From Styela clava (taxonomy: Eukaryota; Chordata; Ascidiacea; Stolidobranchia; Styelidae): a stretch of DNA of 64,000 nt. A program made the position numbers and the translations under genes. The notes under the pieces are model-generated. The model searched no databases. It saw only the letters and a list, made by a program, of their open reading frames with translations, and was not told the origin of the DNA. Below, in pieces: positions 24,001 through 36,774 of this stretch (positions within the stretch are counted from its first letter, which is position 1; each line of letters starts with the position of its first letter). The stretch spans positions 11,491,383-11,555,382 of the forward strand of contig NC_135252.1 in the NCBI RefSeq assembly GCF_964204865.1, in the 5' to 3' direction.

Positions 24001-27000
24001 AACTGGGTGCGGGCCGCACCTTTATTTAATTTAGGCTTTCTGGTAGTTGCAAGCACAAAAATTGCCTATATTTGCTCTTGATCTTACGGCATTATTAGGG
24101 GGTTCTTGCAGGAATAGTAGATTTAAAACGCATAAACTTCTGAAGAAACTGCTATTTAAATTTTTTGTCACACCGACTTCAAACGAATGCAGTGAGAAAC
24201 ACGTTTTTGTAATATAAATCGTGTATTTTGCAACAGAATTTTGCTAGCTTGTTTTGCTAATATGACTGGTATGGGCTTTGCGACGAGAAAGAATAAATAC
24301 TCGTTTTGCGGGTACACCATTCGAAATTGTTATTTCTCCGCGGGCCGCACAGCTTCTTCTTGCGGGCCGCATTTGGCCCGCGGGCCGCAGTTTGCACACC
24401 CCTGGTATAGATCATAGGCTCCATGCATATTTCACCAAATTGTCATATCAGATAGAGATAAAGACACAAGAAGTAATGTAGAAGAAAGTGTAGGAAGCTT
24501 ACTATGACCGATACCTTTTGTAGCAATGGGTTAATTCTGTTTCTCAATTCCATCTCCAATTCAGAAGCGAGTTTATTTTTCAATGTTCTCAAATCTCTAG
24601 GTGATTCTACTGAGTGTGTATCTGCCAAAAAATTATTGGTCAAAATTGTGAAAAAATAGTAATAGTTAGATGAAGTTATCATCACTGAAACAATGTCACA
24701 CACTGTTTTAATTGTAATGTAGTCTCAATTAGTAAAACTAGATGATTATATTGCGAATAATGTATTTTTCATTTTTCAAAGCACATTACTTCAATCAACA
24801 CAATAGAATTCCCAGGCATTTCCATTGAGCAAAGAAATATAAATTTATAACTGAATATCCATAGTACAAGGTGCCTGAATTATATTTTCAGAACATGTTT
24901 GGAATAAATTTATGAAATCACTAAAATTTGGTGAAAGATATATAAAAATGCAGATAAAAATTATATACCAATGTCATGTTCGATGGATGACCCTCGAGGT
25001 GTACTGTGGAATTTGACTTGTTTTATTGGATGTGACCTGAATCCTTTTGAGGGAGCAGGACTTTCAAGTAGGGGTGTCAAAGGAGGAGGACCCACTTCTT
25101 TATAGGGAGAATTTGGAGGAGGAATCCATTCAGGACGATCAAATATGTCAGTCATTTGTGGACGAGTAGAATCCATAGCTGAAATAAGTGTTGTGTATTT
25201 ACCGTTTTATATAGTTACTCATGTATGTAGAGTATATGGAATCCAGGAGAGTTTGGGAGAGTCAAGTGTTGTTTATTAAAATTACGAAATAAAAGCAGAG
25301 AATGCCAGTGATATAAAATATATCAGTTCATGATCAATGTCAGAGCTGCGAGGTCTGAGTTTGAATTAGCATTTTTCGAATTCCCCGAGTCAGGGAGTCA
25401 AAATCAAAATTTTGAATTGTCCATGAAGAAGTCTGAAAATTAGACAGAAACACAAAAAGCATGAAGTAAACTAAGAATGCTTAAAAGACAATTAATAAAA
25501 GCTTGCATTCGTTGGAAGTTCTTGTTATCAAAATTTGATTATCAGGAGTTTAGAGCTGAAGTCAAAAAGTTTCTTGAAATAGAGTCAGGGAGTTTGTTGT
25601 AAATTTTGCCCGAATTCACAGCTCATTTATTGTATCTTTTTTCTATACAATTTAAACTAGTAATTAAAATAAATTAGCTATTTGAATTTGGATATCTTTC
25701 CTTTCCTTAATTGATATATCCCACTCAAGAGAGACAACAGATTTAGGTTCATCACTGTATTAAACTGGATACATCTCATTAATTTCTAATTCACTGCACA
25801 ATTTAACTATTTGAAACATACAGAAACTTAATTTTTGTAAAGCATGATATTATTCAAATATGTATGACACTTTGTTCAGGAGCAGAATCAATTTGCATCA
25901 TTGTTATAACCTACCTCTGTTAGGCTGTTGAATGACTTTGGAAGGAGTTCTTTGTTTATGTGGACTCCGCATGTGTGTGTTTCGTGACTGTTTAGGCTGG
26001 ACATAACTTTTCTTCACCATTATAACTTCTTTTGATTTAAATGATCTTTGAGGTGTTTTGGTTTGTTTGGCAGATGATTTCAAACGATGATCTGTAGGTA
26101 CGGTAGGTCTTAGATAATTGTTTGAATTCAGAAAAATATAAACTTAGTCACCGTTATCGATAGAATAGTATTGTAATAAGACCATATAGTACGTTAATTA
26201 ACCCACTGTTTAATGGCTGGATTGTATAGAAATAATATTGAATTGAAACATGAACATTAAAATAATTTCACACTATACTATGTACACGAATTTAATAAAA
26301 CCTTGATATTTTGTAACACATATTTGGCTCTGAATAAGACACCAGTGCAATATAACAGACCGTCTGTGCCAATGTTTTGATATTAATTGAAAGTGACAAA
26401 CAAATAAACATACCGTACCTACTTAAAAGTGACAAACAAATAAACATAGGCCTACCTAGTTTAGGGCTAGCTGGTTTGGGAATATATTTTGGTTCCATAT
26501 CCTTGAGCAAATCTGAAATTTTTTCAACTTCTTCAATGTTTGCTAGATCAAGTTGCAAAGAACACAACGACAATTCTCTAAAAATCAAACATGAAACTGA
26601 GAGAATACAATTTCACTAATTATTAGCACTTTATATAAAATATTGATTCCAGTATCTCAAAAGCTTTGGATAATAAATGTCCTTTAGAACAGAATTGATA
26701 TAAGCTTATTAAGGTTTGTTGAGCAGTGCATACTAAATCATTTTTGTGATTCATTGCTGGATCAAGAGACATATTCAATAACATATGCTAATCTAAATCA
26801 AAATACTTAGAATAGAATATAGAATAGAATATTATTGATTGACTGTATTGTGATTTTAAAAGCAAGTGCTTTCTATAGGTATCATATCATTCTAAGCTGT
26901 CTTATTTCCATTTAAGAAACATGAGTTAACTTAACAGCCTAGCCTAACATAATTCTTACTTGATGAGTCTCGACACTTCTTGATACAAAGCATTGATAGC

Positions 27001-29313
27001 TACAAAATTATCATCAAACATTAAATGTTCAGGAATTTGTGTGCAGTAAACTTGCATCAATCTAACTGTGCCTCTGTGAACAGCAGCAAGTCGGCTATAT
27101 ATTCTTTCCTGATAAAAAATTATCAAAACATGTCAGCATTCTAATTTCAGGAGCAGAAAACCTCCATATTTTTGACAGGATGATTTGACGAAAATAGTTT
27201 CATAAGCATGAAATCATATCAGACACTCAGTATTGAATTAAATACCTGTACAGTACACATGTTCTTTAATTTTATATATTCTGACTTAATTGGAGTGTGT
27301 CTTATCACACTTTATTTATGTTATGTTTTGATGCACATAGGGAGAGATTTCAAAAAAATGACACATCACAGATGATAATGTTTTTTGAATGCATTGAATT
27401 GGTTTCAATGGTGTAGTTTGTTTTCATTTAGAGATATTTAGTCAAGATCAGGAACAATTTATGATACATACCTTTTTTACATTAGGTGTTCTATCTGCTT
27501 TATTGCTTCGGCTAAGATCTCCCTTGACAATCTGAACTTGTTGCTGAAGTGCATAAACTGTTCTTGAAGATTTTCTCATCTTCGGGAATTGAATAAAAAT
27601 AAATGTCAATTTGATCAGAAAAATATCACTTTTCTTTGTTTATTCAGCATTGGTTGCAAATGTATCACAAACTGTAGGGGCAGCAACCATGGTTGAAAAT
27701 TACCTCTGACTAGGCAAAAAAATTTCAATGCTTCTTTAGAAAGAATGTTAGGTATTTATAATTTTAATCTTTTAGTTAACTATGTCGAAATTTGGTTTAC
27801 ATTAATTAATTCTAATTACATTACCGTACATGAATTCTACAAACTGGGTTCTTTTGAATTAACAATCCAAAATTCATCTTAACTGTATTGTTAAAAATCA
27901 GAAGTTTCTATCTAGTACAAATTATGACATTTGTGACATATACATTGTCATGATCCATGAACATCGGCCATTAGTATATGTTTTTTAATTTGTAACCTGT
28001 TCAAGATGGCGAACTATCAATCTCTGTTCTTCTTCTTGATCCAAAGAAAGAAGTTTTTGTTGAAACAAAACATCACGATCTGCAAAATATTTGTTTTCAT
28101 TTTTCAGAACTGTCAACATCATATCTCTCATAAAACTTTGTATAGGCTATTAATATTTAGCTTTAACATATATCTGAAACCATATAACTACCGTAGTTAT
28201 TACTGTCAATAGCCTATTTTTCATTTTCTGATCTTTGAAGTCTTATTGAAATTTGTGTGGCTTGATAATAAGTTGATATACCAGCAATAAGAACCATTTA
28301 TTTGAAAATCTCGGAATAAGATAATTTGACATAGTTTCTTTTGATATCTCCATCAAATGCACACAAATAGAAAAAAGTTATTGGAGTATTTGGTTGCATT
28401 AAGTATTAGGTTGTATTAAGTAAGGCCGCAAAATTAAATTACTAGAATAATATGGGATTGCTGGAATAAATCATGAAACTCAAAAGCAACCGGATTCAGG
28501 TCCATGCTTCCGAAAACAAATCACTGGGTAATTCCATCTAACTAACCGAATGAGAGGCCGTGGTTCGCCATATGATTAGACCATATTATAGCCTTTTCTC
28601 TCCCCTGGGATAAATTTGTAAATCCTATCCTAATACCGTAAAACCCAAAATCGAAAAAAAACAATAATGAGGTTGAAAACACAGAAACATAGTACGGTAC
28701 CAAGTGTACCAAATGCTCACAAATTAGGGAAATCAAATAAATGAATGACAAAATGATATTACATCACATAACCTTGCATATTTTTGTCCATTGAAAAAAT
28801 ATGTTGCCTCAGATCTAGTCGCAATCTCTTAATATCAAGCATTTCTTGTTCATATTTGGAAGGTTTTGATACTGAAATTCCATTCAACTGACGATTTGGT
28901 GACTGTTTTCTTCCTTTTGGAACAGTCTTCTTTTTGTGTGTTTGAGTGTGATTGGACGATAACGGTAAATTGACTCCTTTTTTTGGTTTTGAATTAACGT
29001 TAGCATCTTTCTCAGAGTCTGTTGATATATACAGTTCATTTTCTTTAGCAAAAGCTTGAACAGCTTTTCTTCGCCTGGCAGATTTTAAGTCTTGTTTGGC
29101 AAGTTGAAGTGCTTTTGAAAGTCTATCATTGGACAGAACTGAAAGTCTTATTGGACTACCAGATCTTTTTTGATGGACTCTTTTGGATGGCCTGTGTCCC
29201 GCAGGAAGGATTCTTTCAAAAATGATTGCGCTTGGGCTAGCAAAATCAGTCTGCAGATTTTCTGGATCCACGGGCACGTCTAAATTAAACTGTAGTTGAT
29301 TCGCATGCAACAT
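21086..29313 (-). CDS. KIAA0753: moonraker (KIAA0753/OFIP), centriolar satellite protein
   Basis: Fourteen exons in coding order: 28773-29313, 27997-28079, 27472-27579, 26960-27108, 26456-26577, 25915-26091, 24969-25178, 24515-24621, 23246-23370, 22912-23041, 22574-22704, 21885-21963, 21633-21790, 21086-21278. All keep frame through GT-AG junctions and give 770 aa (human protein 967 aa). In vertebrates the protein acts at centrioles and centriolar satellites with OFD1 and FOR20 in centriole duplication and ciliogenesis. Diagnostic blocks in order: NQLQFN at residues 5-10; a basic Q-rich region with VYALQQQVQ; LAAVHRGTVRLMQ; ELSLCSLQLD (about 295-304); PEWIPPPNSP (about 409-418); ELRNRINPLLQK; IESLLMRLDAI; and the C-terminal motif LSDKVLDEV with MCEVYANDMFQREF (about 708-740). 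ATG 29313 is the first in-frame ATG after a stop at 29371-29373. The vertebrate N-terminus is longer, so an upstream exon is possible. The intron at 23371-24514 holds two hAT elements. Confidence 0.9.
23636..23950. mobile_element. non-autonomous hAT element A in a moonraker intron
   Basis: Termini CAGGGGTTCCCAAAC and GTTTAAGAACCACTG. The left flank ATATAGAT (23628-23635) and right flank GTATAGAT (23951-23958) match at 7 of 8 positions. It is 315 bp long with no coding content. It lies directly beside element B, sharing the central 8-mer. Confidence 0.8.
23959..24404. mobile_element. non-autonomous hAT element B in a moonraker intron
   Basis: Termini CAGGGGTGTGCAA and TTTGCACACCCCTG are flanked by the perfect duplication GTATAGAT (23951-23958 and 24405-24412). 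Subterminal GGCGGGCC and GCGGGCCGCA blocks place it in the GGCCCGC group. It is 446 bp long with no transposase. Confidence 0.9.
26388..26448. repeat. short direct repeat at a moonraker splice donor
   Basis: The unit AAGTGACAAACAAATAAACA occurs twice, about 38 bp apart, immediately downstream (in gene orientation) of the exon 5 donor at 26455. It is probably a small local duplication. Confidence 0.7.
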
Positions 29314-30658
29314 TGTGAACTTATCCAAAAATAAACAGTGAAATGCTTGTAAAGAAACCTTCTACACAAATTCAACAGAAAAGATAATTTATCGGCACAA
29401 ATTTTATTTCAAGCGTTTGTATTGACTGCTTTGTTCCGGGTCATCGAATGTTGCTGTAGTGATTTCGCCCTGAGGTATTTTAAACCTTTGACATCTATAT
29501 TAAATCTGTTGTCATCAGCCATTTATTGGGTAAATGTACTTTATTAGCTGAAAGAGGCTAGATAAGTAGTTCTGAACTGAAATTTATTTAAATTTTTATC
29601 ATAACGATATAACAACCGCCTTATAAGCTTTGCCCTTACATTAAATAGGTATGATATTTACATGGTCGTATCGCTTCTCCGGGCTCATACCAAAAACTAT
29701 ATTTATTATTATTGTATTGTGTATTGTAATACGGATATTTGTTTCAGAAAGTTCATTCTGTATTATGAGAGTTATAAGCTGGAAATTGGTATAGCTTAAA
29801 ACGACCGTCTGCATTTCAGAAAAACGAGCGTTCAAAGTACCAGTACGTAAATGCAGTAATACTCCTAGGCAACTTTCCATCGATGTTTTAAAATTTAAGT
29901 ACTATAGATTTATATCTGATAAGATCATAGAATCTCACGGAACTAATAGTTAAATGTATTGAATTATATGATACATTTGAAACTCATAAATATTCACTTT
30001 AGAAGCAGCCGACATTTTGAACAAAATTGCTCATAACTCAATGTCGGAAAGCATGTATAATGAATGAGTTCAATATATTCAAAGTCACAGATATATATGT
30101 ATGAGATTTATTTCTCAATAAAACCTAAGATTGAAATTAATATTTTAATTGGTTAAAACATAGACAAAACAGCACTAAGGGGTGTAGGCACATGTAGCCT
30201 AATTATTGTCATCTGTTACATAAGTACATCTCTTACTACTTTTTGTTTATTATTCAGGGTCACAATTTTGAATTGTGAACGTTGTGTATAACTTTTATGA
30301 TTACGTTTACGTGACTGCAATTGACTTTATTGATTGTTCAATATGTTGGTAAATATATGTATGACTGGACCAAAATATAGGCAGTTTGGGAGACAATTTA
30401 CCTTTATCCCTACATTAAAAATTAAAAAAAAGTTGCTCACGCTTTTGGTGGAATATATTTTATGTGAATAAATTTATTTCAACTGATAGAAAAACCTTTA
30501 AAAAATTTTGTTTATCGTTGTTTCTTACTGGTGAACTGAACGTTACACGTTGCAGGTTTCATGCCCAAACGCAGCAGACCATCTAGCCTATACAGGAGGG
30601 GATAATTTTAAGTGAACGTGATTAATCAATTCTTGTTAATTGCTAGTAATTAGTCGGA
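29314..30658. other. shared upstream region of two divergent genes
   Basis: 1.35 kb between the divergent starts of moonraker (minus) and the membrane protein (plus). It should hold both promoters. No TATA box in a convincing position, CpG-rich block or repeat could be assigned. The minus-strand open frame at 29641-29880 lacks support. Confidence 0.4.
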
Positions 30659-31720
30659 ATGAGTGTAGCTCAAATGCGTTCACAAAATGCCCATTTATCG
30701 ACTTTAGATCGCAAGGTAGTGATCATAGACGTTGTTTTGCGCAGGCGAATGTATATGCTAAATTTCACTGCGTCGTCATCTAATAAGCATACTGTGGTAT
30801 ATGAAGAATCGACCGAATCTGATGAAGGTTTCATGGTGCCCGCATGGAGCTTGGGAGTGACGTTTGTTTCAACTGTATTATGCTGTCTAATCATTTTAGC
30901 CGTTAGTGTTCGGTATCGCAAAAATAGACGCAATCGGAAGTTTTTACATAGATATACACAAAATGGGGGCCGAGTGACGATCGGCAAAAGGCGATTAAAT
31001 GAAGCAGCTAAGACAGATAAATACCACAATGGGATTGAAATACAAAGAAATATACCGGACATACGAATTGGTGGTTCAACTTGTAGCGCGTCGACGATGC
31101 AAAGCTGCCCTGATTATTGCGACAATGCTAAGCTTGGCGTCAAGCTTGATATTCCGCTTTCGAGCAATATATCTATGGCTTCTGGTGTGTATGCTCAAAT
31201 GAATACGACGCAAGATGCATTGAATGTCGGAGACGGTTCTTTATTTACACCCTCAAACAGCTTGAATCCAAATAATAGCGCTGCAGGATCACATTCCAAT
31301 TCGAGCATGTTTGGTGAAGGAAGCTATTTCACTCCGGTATTTCGACAACGGCCATATTCAACCGAGCAACGTGAATTTCCTACCCCAGGTATCATCAATT
31401 TTTCCAAAAGTGTTAGAAAGCATTTGACTTCGACGATATCAGCTATTGGAGGGGGCAGCGTTGGTACAGATAACGAAACAACAACAGTTGCCTGTTCCGT
31501 GTATAAAAACAGATTGGAAATATCAGATAATCAAATTCGACCACATCCATCAGTGACTTCGCTTCACGAAGTAATCGATAACACCGAAGCAACAAACAAC
31601 AACTGTACCTACCTAACATTTAACGATATATCTGCTCTAAACACTCCACCTGTCAGTTCCATACATCATAACCAACTCCACCGTCTGTCGTCTGAATTCA
31701 AACAGCAGACGTCAACTTAA
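30659..31720 (+). CDS. uncharacterised single-pass membrane protein, 353 aa
   Basis: Longest uninterrupted reading frame in the window. No family recognised. Residues 1-60 carry an N-glycosylation sequon (NFT, 35-37) and an acidic stretch (YEESTESDEG). Residues about 61-84 are a transmembrane helix (WSLGVTFVSTVLCCLIILAV), followed at once by the basic stop-transfer segment RYRKNRRNRK. This predicts a short outside segment and a tail of about 265 residues inside. The tail is rich in Ser, Thr and Asn with short motifs such as YLTFNDISALNTPPVSS. There is no N-terminal signal peptide, so it is either a signal-anchor (type III) protein or the last exon of a longer gene. An in-frame TAA at 30647-30649 argues for ATG 30659, but TTAG just after it could serve as a splice acceptor. 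ATTAAA (31914) and AATAAA (31938) follow the stop. Confidence 0.7.
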   Translation: MSVAQMRSQNAHLSTLDRKVVIIDVVLRRRMYMLNFTASSSNKHTVVYEESTESDEGFMVPAWSLGVTFVSTVLCCLIILAVSVRYRKNRRNRKFLHRYTQNGGRVTIGKRRLNEAAKTDKYHNGIEIQRNIPDIRIGGSTCSASTMQSCPDYCDNAKLGVKLDIPLSSNISMASGVYAQMNTTQDALNVGDGSLFTPSNSLNPNNSAAGSHSNSSMFGEGSYFTPVFRQRPYSTEQREFPTPGIINFSKSVRKHLTSTISAIGGGSVGTDNETTTVACSVYKNRLEISDNQIRPHPSVTSLHEVIDNTEATNNNCTYLTFNDISALNTPPVSSIHHNQLHRLSSEFKQQTST

Positions 31721-31903
31721 ATCTGGTCATAAGGACACTGAATGGCTGCTGATGGATATACTATCAGTTGTTCTTAACTTGGCATTTTGAAACAATATTT
31801 CATTACGTTATGTACCATGGTATTAATATATTTTCTTATTCTTTGATTTAACACTGAATGCCCTGGATGAAGAAGTTCGTTAAGTCTTCTGATTAATCTG
31901 ATA

Positions 31904-31909
31904 TTTATT
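31904..31909 (-). promoter_or_regulatory. candidate poly(A) signal of LPMO gene 1
   Basis: AATAAA on the minus strand, 84 bp beyond the LPMO stop at 31993-31995. It lies between the convergent gene's stop and that gene's own poly(A) hexamer at 31938, so the two 3' UTRs probably overlap. Confidence 0.4.
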
Positions 31910-31937
31910 GATTGAATTAAAATTTCTTTCAAAAACA

Positions 31938-31943
31938 AATAAA
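31938..31943 (+). promoter_or_regulatory. candidate poly(A) signal of the membrane protein gene
   Basis: AATAAA 218 bp past the stop codon at 31718-31720, with an ATTAAA at 31914-31919 as an alternative. Confidence 0.4.
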
Positions 31944-31992
31944 TTATAAATTGACCAGATTTATATTATGTATATTTTGTAGAATATCTTCT

Positions 31993-34900
31993 TCATGTGG
32001 TTTTTGTCTGAAAATAAAAATAAAATCATAATATAGCCCATGTGTTTAACTACGACTATTGTAGAACAAAACCTTCATATTGCTGAAATCAAAGTTTGAG
32101 TCGAGATGTCTCAACAGGAATGTAATCTTGTATACTTTCGTAATCCTGTTGTTTACAGGTTGGTTCAAATTACAATGACGTCGATATTTGGATACGTTTG
32201 AATGTCTCGATTTCAAGCCACCATGCTCTCCTTCACTTGTTCAGAGTTTGAAGAGGTTCATTGATGAATCTCTACACATTTTCTGAACAAGTCTATTAGG
32301 AGTAAGTGTGAGTCAGTTAGGCTACTCGAAGTACGTCATAAATTTGGCACATCCACCTCGACGAAAAATTCGAAACGATACAATATGGTTTGCCAAACTA
32401 GTGTGCTATAGCTATATTGAAGCGTGGTGAAATATCCGTATCTACATTTCAGAAAAAAAAAATATTAAGAACTTACTCCACATGGAGGCGGTGAATTGAA
32501 AGAATAGTCGCATAAACTTGATTCTTCATTGAAAACAGTACCGGGAGGACAGTTGTATATCACTTGATTTGATCCGTCACAAATGTAGAATGACTCGCAA
32601 GTATACAAGTACTGTTTCCCAGGTTCTCCTCCCTTTGTAAGCAAAAATATATTTATAATCGATGATCTAGGGCAGGTTACAAAATTCTCCCGAGCTGAAA
32701 GTTAGGATTGAATAAACTTGCGCAATTTCAGAAACGATCATGACCCATAGCAAGCAAAGATTGATAAAAATAAATTTAATAAAAGCAATTGGGTATTAAT
32801 CTATGGCAGTGATTTTCAACCTGAGGCCTGACAAACCTATGTATGACAAATCAGTATGGTCTGTAAGATGTCGCAAGTTCAATAATAGTACCAAACCTAA
32901 CAGATAATTGATTATATATATTATTTAAATGGATTTGGATGGATACTTGCGGAAACCCCGGACTGTAATGGCGGAAACATATTATAGTGAATCGGAACTC
33001 TGAATAAAAAACAGTGGTTCACAGTCTAGAAATAAATGTTATCAAGTTTTGCATCATGGTGTTTAGCGACTTTTTTAAAACTCTATCTTACAGGACAAGC
33101 TCCTGATGTAGAACCGTCATCAGTTGCGACTATTGGACTCGCAGTGGTCAGTGCGGCTGTTGTTGTTGTTGTTGTTGTTGTTAGTATTGACTGAGTAGTA
33201 GTGCTTGGATTCTTTGTTGTTGTAGTCTTAGCAGTTTGAGTAGAATTCTGCATTCACATTTAGAAAAAAAGTTTGTAAGTGTTTTATTAACTTTTTGGGA
33301 AGCGTAACAATCAGATCTTACCAAAATCGCTAAGAATCTATTTTAACGGCGTAAATGACTAGTGTAATGTCCATTTTTCTTATATGATGTGAACCATCTA
33401 CTTTTTTCACGCATCCTAAACTAATTTTGGTTTTCACAACGTTTCTCAATGTTATTGTATTCTTATATCCACAAAAAGTCAGCAGATGTTTGGATTCTCG
33501 ACAATCGTGTCTAAATTATTCCAGAAATAAATCCCAATCCTCAAATCGTGGACAAGCCTATAATCTAATCTATTATACCGTGAATCCAGGAGGAGGAAAA
33601 GTGGCCCCTGTTCCAATAGCTATGTCAGCACAGCCATAAAATTCTTCTTGTGGTCCACATCCTGAACAACATTCGCCGTCACTATCGCAATTCCAGGTGT
33701 TCCCTGTACATTGGAAGAGATATAATGTGTTAATGTTTAAAACGTCAGCGAATGAAAATGTTTACAAGAATGAATTTATATATATATTTTGTAAACATTC
33801 TGTCAACTTATTCGACGTATCATATATATATATATATCTTTTTTTCTTCATAAATTTGTTGTAAAAAGTAGTTTTACAATGGTCGTGCTGTGTAGGTGAT
33901 TATCGCGCTACCGGGTTTCACGACTGGAAAATTTTTTTTTTTATGATTTTGTTATTATGAACCCATCTTTTATAACCCATTCTTGGTGGTAATTTTTAAA
34001 AATTATAATTGATTGAAATAACCTGCTTTGTACTTCCACTGTAGAACGCACTGGTCGCATTCGATTTCCTCCGGTAACTTCAGCGTAACATCAAAGTATT
34101 GCGAACTGCCACCTGTAGAAGTTGGAACCATCCATTGAGTACTACCTTTATTATTTGCCAAGACATACCTGTTAGAATATTGAAATATCGATTTTTGAAT
34201 TAGGCAACGGTAATGCTGGTCTACTGAAATCGTTCTCGAGAATATTATGTCAACGCCAGACTTTTCTTTTGCAAACTTTCCGTTGATAATCTGATAAACA
34301 AAAATATTTGGCCAATGCTCTAATCCCAATACCACCACAACCAAACAATCTAATTCTAGCAAAATTAATATTTAAATATAGAGCTTTCCCGTTGAGGATT
34401 CAAATAATTATGCATATAAACGAATCTTTGTTTCGAATATGGGACTAATACATCAGACAGTTTATAACATTTAAAATTAATATTTAGGCTCGTTTCGTAG
34501 GGTTATTGCAGGAAATGATTAGGCGTCTTGTTGGAATACCATGACTAAATGGAAAATGATGTAATGTATTGAATGTCAATATTTTTCAAGATTACTTCGT
34601 GCTGCGACCCAGTGTGTACATTGTATAATATCACAATCTATTTATAGGCATCTCCTTACCCATGTTTGGGAACCACACAGATGTAAGGTCTGAGGTTTTG
34701 CGTTAGGCGCTAGTTCATCCCAATATAGACCAAAGGTAAAGTGATCTGTTTGCCTTTAGATAAACCTTGCTCTCTAAGAATAAAATTTGTTAAACAGTCA
34801 TTCCAAAATATTGCAAATTCACTTGAATATAGTCTAAGTTCATATGAATATTTTGATATTGAACTCACTGATCTAAGCATTCATGTGTAATAGGTACAGC

Positions 34901-36265
34901 TACATTGTTCCATGGACAAAGCCTAAATTCAAAATATCCCTTGTGATGTGCAGTCAGTTCCACGGTCACTGTGAACCAGCTACCTAAAAAGAACACGTTT
35001 CTGTTGATTTAAATCTATTATCGTCATTTTCTTTTTTGCGTTCTTTGATGTTTCAGTAATAAGATTGTCAGACGCATCAATTTAGTAATTAATTAACGCG
35101 TAATGTTATATGGGTATCAAAGTTTACTGTGCTTTGTTTGCTGTGTTCTTAATAAATATAATTTACAAAGACTGATAGAGGCATTCAATTCCGTCATTAT
35201 ATATGTGTTTGGTGCGCAAGTAATGATGCGAATAACTTTCTCAGTCCAACTGCAGTGAATTATTTAAACATCTATTATGATTTACCCGGAGTGTATTGTT
35301 CAACTATTATCCCTTTGGCATATTTTCCCCCGGCTTCATTTTCTTTTACATCAGCATCCCACGGATCTCCACAAACACCACATTTTCCACCTAAGTTTTG
35401 TTGGTACTGGAAAGGAACATTACAAGTTGATTTGTTAAAGTTACGCATTTTTTGAAAAGGAGTTTTCAAATATAAAATGATGTTCCGGATTTTCCAGACC
35501 CTGGATTCGAAAAAAAATAATCACTTGAATGTGGGTGGCTCATACAATTCCAGAACTTACAAATCAATTCCATATGCGTCATCCCAGTGTAACGCGTATC
35601 ATGTTGGTTCTAATATTTGTGTAAATAACAGTGATTAACAACGTCCATCTTTTATCTGAGGTATGATAAATTGCATAGGACTTAAAAATCTGAGCAATTC
35701 CAGTTTGTTCAATTCACTGTCTTTAAATGTTTAAATAAAACCTCAGATAATAAAAAACAGAAACAAGAGCTTAGAGTAAAATCCCTTCTTACCATGAAGC
35801 CGCCACAAAATAGCTCATTATCGTTGAAGTTTTCTTCTACGATGTCCAAGTATGGTTTGATAGCCGGATCGTCAGGATATCTCCACATTGTAGACCTGCT
35901 GTGTGGAACTCGAAGTCGACCATGGCCATGTACATGCGCCACCAGTACAAGCATACACCAAGCTATAAAACATTTTTGCGTCCATGGTTAGATTATTAAA
36001 TTCAGCTAAACTGGGAAGTGTCGAATATGAATTGAAGAAAAAATGAACTTTTTTCTTTGCTTGTTCCATTTGCGAAATAAATGATCATGCTACGTTTAAT
36101 ATGAAGGAACCATCGGTAATGGATTGTGTAACATATTGTTGATTAACCTTCGCACAAACCATCAAAAGTACGTATTTAATCCTGTTGAAAACTCAAAAAA
36201 ATATCTTGCTCGACATTAACAAATAAGTAATACTTACATGTCAACAAAACGCTTAAACGCCCCAT
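31993..36265 (-). CDS. AA15 lytic polysaccharide monooxygenase with CBM14 domain (gene 1)
   Basis: Predicted secreted copper enzyme that oxidatively cleaves chitin or cellulose. Nine exons in coding order: 36238-36265, 35793-35962, 35286-35406, 34869-34983, 34023-34168, 33579-33703, 33092-33247, 32477-32632 and 31993-32007; 343 aa. The signal peptide ends near VHG-22, so the mature chain starts HGRL with His23 as the N-terminal copper ligand. The second ligand is His120 in TAHHKGYFEFRLCPWN; Phe215 in CGPQEEFYGCADI is in the axial position. Other AA15 marks are NELFCGG, KCGVCGDPW and CDQCVLQWKY. A Thr-rich linker (residues 236-285, with eight Thr in a row) leads to a CBM14/peritrophin-A domain whose six cysteines are 286, 299, 305, 315, 328 and 338. 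The last exon encodes TKTT and the stop; reading through the exon 8 donor would instead end VSS. The paralogue's matching TKGV exon supports the splice. Confidence 0.92.
33158..33181. repeat. (TGT)8 trinucleotide tract coding for polythreonine
   Basis: Eight TGT units on the plus strand read as ACA (Thr) codons in exon 7 of LPMO gene 1, in the linker between catalytic and chitin-binding domains. Repeat slippage here would change linker length without shifting the frame. Confidence 0.85.
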
Positions 36266-36774
36266 ACTTTTGTGAGCTCTGGAAGATGTTCGACGTTGAC
36301 GTGCTTCCCGAATATATACTGTTGATGTGCGATAACAGTCTTAAATAGTTCCAACGCATTGTTTGTGTTCTATATTAAACTATTTAAACTTATATCTAGG
36401 AATGACGCCAAGTTTGATAACTTAATTTCAGTTTAAGATAGTATTTAAAATTTTACATAGTGGATATTTTGAGCTTGGAATATTGTTATGAAGTATGTTC
36501 TAATAAAGGCCGCGAGAACTAATTCACAAAAAATATATATTACTCTATTATATATACTGTAATAAATATACAGTTTATAATTATATAGAGGACTTGCACC
36601 GGTCACGTGACTTTGTTTACTGGTATGACAAACTACTGTTATTGCCTTGTGTAAGGAATTAATCATCAATTGCCATAAGGTACCGGTATTGTTTCCCTAG
36701 TTAGCAGGTAATCTATTAGTAAGTGTGAAAAGTTGAATAGATAACTAAAGTTTAACGCCACTGCTCATGCAAAT

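Noticed and set aside
34003-34362. 119-codon frame as a separate gene
   Set aside because: The part 34023-34168 is exon 5 of LPMO gene 1; the upstream part is intron read-through.
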